Source: Phytohabitans maris (GTDB lineage: Bacteria; Actinomycetota; Actinomycetes; Mycobacteriales; Micromonosporaceae). Taken from it: a stretch of 64,000 nucleotides of DNA. Positions 58,208-64,000 of this stretch are shown piece after piece. Made by a program: the position numbers and the translations under genes. The DNA lies in NCBI RefSeq assembly GCF_031085175.1, contig NZ_JAVHUY010000003.1, positions 248,001 to 312,000 of the forward strand. Reading direction: 5' to 3'. Position 1 is the first letter of the stretch. Every line of letters starts with the position of its first letter. The notes below the pieces were generated by a model. That model saw nothing but the letters and a program-made list of their open reading frames with translations, made no database searches and was not told the DNA's origin.

Positions 58208-59716
58208 TCAGTAGTTCCGCCACTCCCGCCGCGCGTACTCCAGTACCCGCGGATCGAGCAGCGTCGAAGCCTCCACCGTGACGCGCCCGCGGTCCGGCGG
58301 GAAGACGGTGGCCGCGCGCAGCACCTCCGGGGTGAGAAACCGCAGCGGCGGGGCGTCCGCGGCAAGCGCCGGAGTGGCACCGGCAAGGACGAAACCCCAA
58401 TCCCCGAAAGACGGGACATCCACGTGGTACGGCGTCGTCGCGAACCCGGCCGCGCGGATGGACGCCTCGATGCACCAGAACGAGCGCGGCGCGAAGTACG
58501 GCGAGCCGGCCTGCACCACCATCCGCGCGCCGGGCGCGAGCACGTTGTGCAGCAGCGTGTAGAACTCGACCGAGTACAGCTTGGCGGTCGCCGTCTCGTC
58601 CGGGTCGGGCAGGTCGACGATGACCGCGTCGTAGCGGGACGGCGCGGCGCGCAGCCAGGCGAACGCGTCCTCGTGCACCAGCCGCACCCGCGGGTCGTCG
58701 AACGCGCCGCCGTTGAGCGCCCGCAGCGCCGGCCAGGTGCGGGCCAGCGCGACCACCGCCGGGTCGAGCTCGACGACGGTCACCGAGCGCACGTCCGGGT
58801 AGCGCAGCGCCTCGCGTGCCGCCAGGCCGTCGCCGGCGCCGAGCACGAGCAGGTTTGCCCGCGGGCCGGCGAGCACCGGGTGCACGAGCGCCTCGTGGTA
58901 GCGGTACTCGTCGACGGAGCTGAACTGCAGGTCGCCGTTGAGGTAGAGCCGCAGATCGGTGGAGCCGACCGACTTCGTGAGCACGATCTCCTGGTAGCGG
59001 CTGCGCTCGGCGTGCACGACCGGGTCGCGGTAGAGCTGCTGGCGCGCGGTCACCTCGAAGTCGTGTGCCACCGCGTACGCGTACCCGAGCAGGAGGCCGA
59101 CGCAGACGGCGCCGGCGGTGAGCGCGGCGCGCGAGCGGCGGCCCAGGTCTCGCCGGAAGAGGGTGAAGACCAGGGCGGTGCCGGCGACGGCGTTGACCGC
59201 GCCGACCACCAGCGCGCCGCGGAGCTGGCCGAAGACCGGCAGCAGCAGGAACGGGAACGCGAGCCCGCCGAGCAGCGCGCCCACGTAGTCGGCGGCGAAG
59301 AGGTCGGCGACCGCGCTCCCCGCCGCCTGCTCGCGGATCCGCTGGAGCAGCACCATGAGCAGCGGGATCTCCGCGCCGATGAGGGCGCCGAGCACGAACG
59401 CGGTGGCGACCAGCGCCGGCGCGTACAGGTCGAGCCAGGCGAACGCGGCGTAGAGGGCGAGCACGGAGAGGCCGCCGAGCAGGGCCAGCGCCATCTCGAT
59501 GACCGCGAACGAGACGGCGGCGCGGCTCTGCAGCGGCTTGGCGGCGAGCGCGCCGATGCCCATCGCGAACACCATCACGCCGAGCACGATCGACGCCTGC
59601 CCGGCCGTGTCGCCGATCAGGTAGCTGCCGAGCGTGACGAGCGCGAGCTCGTACACCAGGCCGCAGGCCGCGCAGACGAAGACCGCCGCGAGGACCGCGC
59701 TCCGGGCGAACCTCAT
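58208..59716 (-). CDS. Membrane-embedded spermidine-synthase-like protein
   Basis: 502 residues. Residues ~1-210 form about seven TM helices (CGLVYELALVTLGSYLIGD, FAADYVGALLGGLAFPFLLLP), the SpeE-associated membrane domain. Residues ~230-480 are an aminopropyltransferase-type Rossmann domain: SRYQEIVLTK, LYLNGDLQFSSVDEYRYHEALVHP, VLGAGDGLAAREALRY, VELDPAVV, DAFAWLR and IVDLPDP. All typical active-site blocks of spermidine synthases are recognisable. Last gene of the DUF4178-DUF2617-DUF4247-DUF350 operon; true polyamine synthesis is not certain. Confidence 0.9.
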   Translation of the reverse strand: MRFARSAVLAAVFVCAACGLVYELALVTLGSYLIGDTAGQASIVLGVMVFAMGIGALAAKPLQSRAAVSFAVIEMALALLGGLSVLALYAAFAWLDLYAPALVATAFVLGALIGAEIPLLMVLLQRIREQAAGSAVADLFAADYVGALLGGLAFPFLLLPVFGQLRGALVVGAVNAVAGTALVFTLFRRDLGRRSRAALTAGAVCVGLLLGYAYAVAHDFEVTARQQLYRDPVVHAERSRYQEIVLTKSVGSTDLRLYLNGDLQFSSVDEYRYHEALVHPVLAGPRANLLVLGAGDGLAAREALRYPDVRSVTVVELDPAVVALARTWPALRALNGGAFDDPRVRLVHEDAFAWLRAAPSRYDAVIVDLPDPDETATAKLYSVEFYTLLHNVLAPGARMVVQAGSPYFAPRSFWCIEASIRAAGFATTPYHVDVPSFGDWGFVLAGATPALAADAPPLRFLTPEVLRAATVFPPDRGRVTVEASTLLDPRVLEYARREWRNY

Positions 59717-60477
59717 GGGCCGGCGGCCGGCGTCGGGGCGGTGGGGGCCGGCCGGGCCCGGGTGCGCTCGTGCTTGCGTTCGAACCAGCCGATCGCGACG
59801 GTCAGCGCGGCGAGGGCGAGCAGGACGGCGGCCCCGACCGCGAACGGCCAGCGGTCGCGCCAGAAGTCGCTGCCGGCCTCCGGTGCCGGCCCGGCGGCGG
59901 CGCCCGCGGTCGCGACGGGTGCCGGCGGCACCGCCCCGGTCTCGGCGAGCAGCAGCGGCAGCGCCAGCGCGGCCTGGCAGACCGCCCAGTCCGGCTCGTC
60001 GACGAACGCGCCGTCGGTGATCCCGAACCGGTCCAGCCGGCTCTCCGGCGGCGGCGCCACCCCCTGCGCGGCGACCGTGACCCAGGCGGAGTCGGGGGCC
60101 TCGCTGGCCGAGGAGGTCCACGTCACCGAGGCCTGCACCTCGACCCACCGGGGGCAGCGGGCCGGGTCGCTGTCGACGGCGGTACCGGCGCCGAGGTTGG
60201 AGCCGCGGCTGACCGATGTGCCGCCGCTGCGGAGCTGCCAGCCGTAGCAGACACCCTGGGCGGCGCTCGCCTTGGCCAGCTGGGCGGCGGTCTGCGCGCC
60301 CATCTCGCCGTCCGGCGCGGGCACGGTCGTACCGCCGTCGAGGCTCGGCGGCGCCACGGCGAGCCAGACCCCGACCGCGGCCAGCGGGACACCGGCGAAG
60401 ACCAGCACCTTCAGGACCCGGGCGATGCGCTTGGCCCGGGTCGTGGGCTTGCGGGCGGGCCTGGCCGGCCTGGTCAT
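59713..60477 (-). CDS. Membrane protein of unknown function with extracellular domain
   Basis: 254 residues. Basic N-terminus, TM helix near 24-42 (LVFAGVPLAAVGVWLAVA), an outside domain of ~165 residues with four Cys (VCYGWQL, ARCPRW, AVCQAAL), and a second TM helix near 212-232, then a Pro/Ala tail. I do not recognise the family with certainty. It overlaps the spermidine-synthase-like gene by 4 bp and the DUF350 gene by 1 bp, so it belongs to the same envelope-linked operon. Confidence 0.75.
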   Translation of the reverse strand: MTRPARPARKPTTRAKRIARVLKVLVFAGVPLAAVGVWLAVAPPSLDGGTTVPAPDGEMGAQTAAQLAKASAAQGVCYGWQLRSGGTSVSRGSNLGAGTAVDSDPARCPRWVEVQASVTWTSSASEAPDSAWVTVAAQGVAPPPESRLDRFGITDGAFVDEPDWAVCQAALALPLLLAETGAVPPAPVATAGAAAGPAPEAGSDFWRDRWPFAVGAAVLLALAALTVAIGWFERKHERTRARPAPTAPTPAAGP

Positions 60478-60896
60478 CAGCTGATCGCGGCGGCGATGAT
60501 GCCGCCGGTCGCGAGGTGCACGACGCCGGAGACCCAGACCGCCGGGTGCGGCTCGGGGTCGACCAGGATCTCGCCGAGCTTGCCCGGCGAGGCGAGGTCG
60601 AGCAGCACGAACGCGGCCGACATGATGAGCAGGCCGAGCAGCCCGTACGCGCCGGCGCCGACGATCCCGTCGACGAAGTCGTCGTCGCTGGAGACGATCG
60701 CCGCGACCACGATGACGCCGACGCCGGCCAGGTTGGAGGCGAGCAGGAGCGCGGCGTTGCGGTTGCGGTCGACCCAGATCAGCTCGCGCAGCCGGCCGGG
60801 CGTGGCGACGTCGACCAGCACGTAGCCGATCGCCATCAGGACGACGCCGACCGCGCCGTACGCGAGGGTGACCAGCAGGTCGGTGACCAGGTCCAT
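60477..60896 (-). CDS. DUF350 family membrane protein
   Basis: 139 residues with four hydrophobic helices in two similar halves (LVTLAYGAVGVVLMAIGYVLVDVATPG in the first, GAYGLLGLLIMSAAFVLLDLASPGKLGEIL in the second), the YjfL/DUF350 pattern. Function unknown; in actinobacteria it travels with DUF4178, DUF2617, DUF4247 and a spermidine-synthase-like gene, as here. Confidence 0.92.
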   Translation of the reverse strand: MDLVTDLLVTLAYGAVGVVLMAIGYVLVDVATPGRLRELIWVDRNRNAALLLASNLAGVGVIVVAAIVSSDDDFVDGIVGAGAYGLLGLLIMSAAFVLLDLASPGKLGEILVDPEPHPAVWVSGVVHLATGGIIAAAIS

Positions 60897-60909
60897 CGGT
60901 GCGTGCCTC

Positions 60910-61338
60910 CTATTTCCCGGCCCCGGGACCGCCGCCGCGGACGCTGGTGCCGCGACCCCAACCCCAGTAGTTGCCGACCGTGCCGTAATAGCGGGGGTAC
61001 GCGGTGCGCATCTTCTCCACGAGGATCAGCGAGCCCACCGCGGCGAGCGGCAGGATGACCACCGCGTCGTCGTCGTAGCGCAGGTAGACGCCGCTGCCGT
61101 CGACGTACCGGTCGGCCGGCTCCCACGCGCCGGTGATCTGGTCGGCCACCGCGCTCGGCGCGCTCGCCGACGTGTACGCCAGGGCGTCGCCGCCGATGTC
61201 CCGCGTGGCCGCGCGGGTGAAGTGGTCGGAGACGTAGCCGCGCGGCGAGAAGCTCCCGGTCAGCAGCCCCACCCCGGCCACGAGCACGCCGACCAGCGCG
61301 AGCCCGATGCCTATGACAAACCATCTCCGGTACGCCAT
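60910..61338 (-). CDS. DUF4247 family protein
   Basis: 142 residues: N-terminal membrane anchor (FVIGIGLALVGVLVAGVGLLTG), then a domain with VYLRYDDDAVVILP and a C-terminal YPRYYGTVGNYWGWGRG segment that is characteristic. Predicted outside the membrane. ATG at 61338 overlaps the DUF2617 stop. Function unknown; part of the conserved operon. Confidence 0.9.
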   Translation of the reverse strand: MAYRRWFVIGIGLALVGVLVAGVGLLTGSFSPRGYVSDHFTRAATRDIGGDALAYTSASAPSAVADQITGAWEPADRYVDGSGVYLRYDDDAVVILPLAAVGSLILVEKMRTAYPRYYGTVGNYWGWGRGTSVRGGGPGAGK

Positions 61339-61787
61339 CAGCGCTCTCCCAACCACGTGCGGGTGGTCACCAGCTCGCCGGTCTGCGGGTACGCGTGCCA
61401 GGTGCACCAGCCGCGCTCCTGCGCGCGCAGGGCGGTCACCGCGTTCGGGTCGCCGGGGAAGACGCCGACGAGGGCCCGCGGGTCGGCGGCCAGCTCGCGC
61501 CAGAGCGGTTCTGCCGGCAGCTGCCCCACGGTCGACTCGAAGCGGTAGCCGGGACTGTCCATGGCGGACGGCAGGTGCGGGTCGCGGCCGGGCAGGCAGG
61601 CCACCGTCTCCACGCTCCGCTCTCCGTCCACTGTGGTCCACAGCACCTGGTGCGAGGCGCCGAGTAGCCGCAGCTCCAGGCCGGGGAGGCGGAGCACGTG
61701 CAGCGCCGGCAGCTCGGGCAGGCCGAGCGCGAAGCTCAGGTCGCCCGCGGTCGTGTCCGCGTACGGGGTGTCGAGGCGCACCAGCAC
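61338..61787 (-). CDS. DUF2617 family protein
   Basis: 149 residues. LDTPYADTTAGDLSFALG, LELRLLGASHQVLW, ETVACLPG and WCTWHAYPQTGELVTTRT match the actinobacterial DUF2617 family. Start GTG at 61787 lies 5 bp after the DUF4178 stop; a GTG at 61781 is an alternative. Soluble, no signal peptide. Function unknown. Confidence 0.9.
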   Translation of the reverse strand: MLVRLDTPYADTTAGDLSFALGLPELPALHVLRLPGLELRLLGASHQVLWTTVDGERSVETVACLPGRDPHLPSAMDSPGYRFESTVGQLPAEPLWRELAADPRALVGVFPGDPNAVTALRAQERGWCTWHAYPQTGELVTTRTWLGER

Positions 61788-61792
61788 AGCGC

Positions 61793-62422
61793 TCAGCCGG
61801 CCTGCGGGTAGATGAGCACCTCGGCGCGGTGCAGCTTTTCGCCGCGCCCGACCTCCCACTTGCCGCTGTCGCCGTACGACTCGAAGGAGAGCAGCGCGCC
61901 GTCCGGCGCGGCGTAGTCCTCGTAGCGCACGGTGCCGGTCGGGTTGAGCCCGGTCGTGCCGGTGGCGGTGTAGCGCGCGTGGCCGCCCTCGTCGCGGGTG
62001 TAGCGCCGGCCGTCGAAGTCGACCGTCGGCGCGCCGGGGGTGACGGTCGCGCTCGGCACCTCGTACCAGAGCACGAGCTCCAGGTCGGGATCCTCCTCGA
62101 CGGAGAGCCACACCTTGCCCCCGGCCGCGTCGTCGAGCAGATGCTCGGCCCAGCCCCAGTCCCCCTCGGCGAACCTCAGCGAGCCGCGCACCGCGTACGA
62201 CTTCGTGCGGATCTCCACGATGTCGCCGGGCTTGAGCGCGCGGGGGTCGCCGCGCAGCGCGTCGGTGTCGCCGGTCTGGAACGGGTCGACGGACGCCGGC
62301 GCCGGGGCGGGTGCCTCCCGCTGCCGCCGGGCCCGGCTGACCGAGACCACGGCGATCACCACCCCGGCCACCGCCACCAGACAGCCGAGCCCCACCACGA
62401 GGAACGCCTCGCCACCCGTCAC
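61793..62422 (-). CDS. DUF4178 family protein
   Basis: 209 residues. One N-terminal TM helix (LVVGLGCLVAVAGVVIAVVSV) and a cytosolic beta-rich DUF4178 domain from ~60 (LKPGDIVEIRTKSYAVRGSLRF, WAEHLLDD, VWLSVEEDPDLELVLWYE). Probable first gene of the envelope operon; upstream 125 bp to the lacI stop contain no convincing consensus promoter. The family often accompanies SpeE-like, DUF350 and PspA-type genes, suggesting an envelope role (inference). Confidence 0.9.
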   Translation of the reverse strand: MTGGEAFLVVGLGCLVAVAGVVIAVVSVSRARRQREAPAPAPASVDPFQTGDTDALRGDPRALKPGDIVEIRTKSYAVRGSLRFAEGDWGWAEHLLDDAAGGKVWLSVEEDPDLELVLWYEVPSATVTPGAPTVDFDGRRYTRDEGGHARYTATGTTGLNPTGTVRYEDYAAPDGALLSFESYGDSGKWEVGRGEKLHRAEVLIYPQAG

Positions 62423-62547
62423 GCCCTGCCCACCCCCAACGACGTCGTCCGGCCGTCGAGGCTAGCAAGCGCGATCAAGGCAACCGCCCAGGTGGTACGA
62501 GGGAGAGCGGTCGGCGGCGGGCGACCCGGCGGGTGGCGCGCGGAGCG

Positions 62548-63603
62548 CTAGGCGGACTCGCGCTTGACCAGCTCCGTGGGGAGGAGGCGGGACGAGGCGG
62601 GCTCGCGGCGGATGAGGCGCAGCAGGACGTCGACCATGTCGGCGGCGACCCGTTCCAGCGGCTGGCGGATGGTGGTCAGCGGCGGGTCGGTCTCGCGGGC
62701 GATGCGGGAGTCGTCGAAGCCGCCCACCGCCACGTCGTCCGGGACCCGCCGGCCGGCCCGGCGCAGCTCGGCCAGGGCGCCGGCGGCGAGCAGGTCGGAG
62801 GCGGCGAAGACGGCGTCGATGTCCGGGCTCTCGGCGAGCAGCTCGCGCATGGCGGCCGCGCCGGCGGCGAAGCTGTAGTCGGAGGTGTGCACGACCAGGC
62901 GCTTGACCGCCTTGCGGCCGAGCACGTCCCGGTACCCCTGGAGCCGCTCCCGCCCGCCGACCACCTGGGTGCAGGCGATCATCCCGATCCGCTTGCGGCC
63001 CTGGGCGACCAGGTGGCGGGTCATCTGGCGGGCGCCCTCGGTGTCCTCGGCCGCCACGTACGGGACGGCCGACTCCGGGCCGCCCGGCTTGCCGCAGGCG
63101 ACCGCGGGCACGACGCCGGTGGCCAGGTCGGCGATCAGCGGGTCGCCGGAGTGCGCGGAGATCAGCAGTACCCCGTCGACGTGGCCGCCGCGCACGTACC
63201 GCAGGACCCGGTCGCGCTCGGCGTCGCTGGACTCCAGCATCAGGATCAGGCTGATGTCGTGCTCGGCGAGGGCCTGGGTGCAGCAGCGCAGCAGCACGCT
63301 GAAGTTGGGGTCTTCGAAGAGCCGTTCCTGCGGCTCGGAGAGGACGAACGCGACCGCGTTGGACTGCTTGGTGACCAGGCTGCGGGCGCTCTGGTTGACC
63401 GTGTACCCGGTGCTGCGCACCGCCCGCTCGACCGCCTTGAGCGCGGCCGGGCTGACGTAGCGGGCGCCGTTGAGCACCCGGGAGACCGTGCCCCGGGAGA
63501 CGCCGGCGACCTCCGCCACGTCGTCGATCGTCGGGCCACGCCGCATCGCCCGCCGGGCCGCCCCCCGCGACTTGGGGTGTGGCTGCGCAGTGTCACTACC
63601 CAT
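62548..63603 (-). CDS. LacI family transcriptional regulator
   Basis: 351 residues. An Arg/Ser-rich extension precedes the LacI HTH ([37 protein letters not shown], ~residues 25-60), followed by a ribose-binding-protein-like sensor domain ([48 protein letters not shown]). It overlaps the 3' end of a GH1 beta-glucosidase gene by 8 bp, so it is probably co-transcribed and regulates glucoside uptake and hydrolysis genes beyond the right edge. Confidence 0.94.
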   Translation of the reverse strand: MGSDTAQPHPKSRGAARRAMRRGPTIDDVAEVAGVSRGTVSRVLNGARYVSPAALKAVERAVRSTGYTVNQSARSLVTKQSNAVAFVLSEPQERLFEDPNFSVLLRCCTQALAEHDISLILMLESSDAERDRVLRYVRGGHVDGVLLISAHSGDPLIADLATGVVPAVACGKPGGPESAVPYVAAEDTEGARQMTRHLVAQGRKRIGMIACTQVVGGRERLQGYRDVLGRKAVKRLVVHTSDYSFAAGAAAMRELLAESPDIDAVFAASDLLAAGALAELRRAGRRVPDDVAVGGFDDSRIARETDPPLTTIRQPLERVAADMVDVLLRLIRREPASSRLLPTELVKRESA

Positions 63604-64000
63604 CGGACTCAGTTTTCCATGCCAGCTCAGGCCCGGGCGGCGGCACCTCGCCAGTGCGGGCCACCCGCCCGTACCAGTGGGCGCTCGCCTTCGGCCGCCG
63701 GGTCTGGTCGGCCCGGTCGACGTGGACGATGCCGAACCGCTTCGAGTACCCCTCGGCCCACTCGAAGTTGTCCAGCAGCGTCCAGACGAAGTACCCGCGG
63801 ACGTCGACGCCGGCCTCCATCGCCTCGTGCAGGGCGAGCAGGTGGCCGCGCAGGTACGCCACGCGGGGCGGGTCGTCGACCCAGCCGTCCGGGCCGACCT
63901 CGTCGTCGTACGCCGCGCCGTTCTCGGTGATGTGGATCGGCGGCAGGTTCGGGTAGCTGTCCCGGAGGCCGAGCAGCAGGTCGCGCAGGCCGGACGGGAC
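63596..64000 (-). CDS. GH1 beta-glucosidase (partial, C-terminal ~134 residues)
   Basis: Open to the right edge of the window. The visible part carries the GH1 nucleophile motif [12 protein letters not shown] near its beginning, the [30 protein letters not shown] block that lines the aglycone site (given here for recognition as [16 protein letters not shown]), and a [10 protein letters not shown] end. Retaining beta-glucosidase/galactosidase activity is expected on oligosaccharides such as cellobiose. Linked to a LacI regulator as in many actinobacterial sugar loci. Confidence 0.94.
   Translation of the reverse strand, partial: VPSGLRDLLLGLRDSYPNLPPIHITENGAAYDDEVGPDGWVDDPPRVAYLRGHLLALHEAMEAGVDVRGYFVWTLLDNFEWAEGYSKRFGIVHVDRADQTRRPKASAHWYGRVARTGEVPPPGPELAWKTESDG

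Overview
The window is very GC-rich DNA with dense, strongly third-position-GC-biased genes and frequent ATGA/GTGA stop-start overlaps. It also carries a class F sortase, a luciferase-like monooxygenase of a type common in actinomycetes, P450 ferredoxins of the CxxHxxC type and the DUF4178/DUF2617/DUF4247/DUF350 cluster. Together these point to a filamentous actinobacterium, plausibly Micromonosporaceae or a relative; the family-level guess is an inference. No tRNA, rRNA, prophage, IS element or CRISPR array was seen.

Region 1 (1-10243) is an uptake and catabolic locus. A ribose-type ABC importer (permease fused to ATPase, plus a Tat/lipobox binding protein), an SDR and an M81/MlrC-type metallopeptidase are read leftward. 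An IclR regulator, an N-acyl-D-amino-acid deacylase, a D-serine-dehydratase-like PLP enzyme and a Gfo/Idh/MocA oxidoreductase are read rightward. Near-identical dyads of the form TCCNC-N3-GCGGA sit in the three promoters and look like sites for the IclR protein.

Region 2 (10354-43878) is a large catabolic island made of several divergent operons. It holds a GntR/FadR regulator, a two-subunit MaoC hydratase, two class III CoA-transferases, a PaaK-type ligase, a VOC protein, a complete Liv-type ABC importer, three P450s with two [3Fe-4S] ferredoxins and a ferredoxin reductase. It also holds an acetoacetate-decarboxylase-like protein, TetR and IclR regulators, malate synthase, a MenB/BadI-like crotonase, a luciferase-like monooxygenase, two acyl-CoA dehydrogenases, a CitE-like lyase, an acyl-CoA ligase, a thiolase, SDRs and an enoyl-CoA hydratase. 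The logic is import, P450 oxidation, CoA activation, ring opening or beta-oxidation, and capture of C2 units by malate synthase. The substrate is unknown; a terpenoid, alicyclic or aromatic acid is my inference.

Region 3 (44334-53528) has an XRE-cupin regulator and then two paralogous Tat-exported YtcJ-type amidohydrolases that bracket a Liv-type importer whose permease and ATPase are fused (LivM-LivG).

Region 4 (53854-58176) encodes a class F sortase with a long repeat-rich N-terminal region, a surface protein that may be its partner, a ~0.5 kb low-complexity tract, an NTF2-like protein and a double-DUF427 protein. Region 5 (58208-62422) is the conserved actinobacterial DUF4178-DUF2617-DUF4247-DUF350-membrane protein-spermidine-synthase-like operon. 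Region 6 (62548-64000) is a LacI regulator and the C-terminal end of a GH1 beta-glucosidase.
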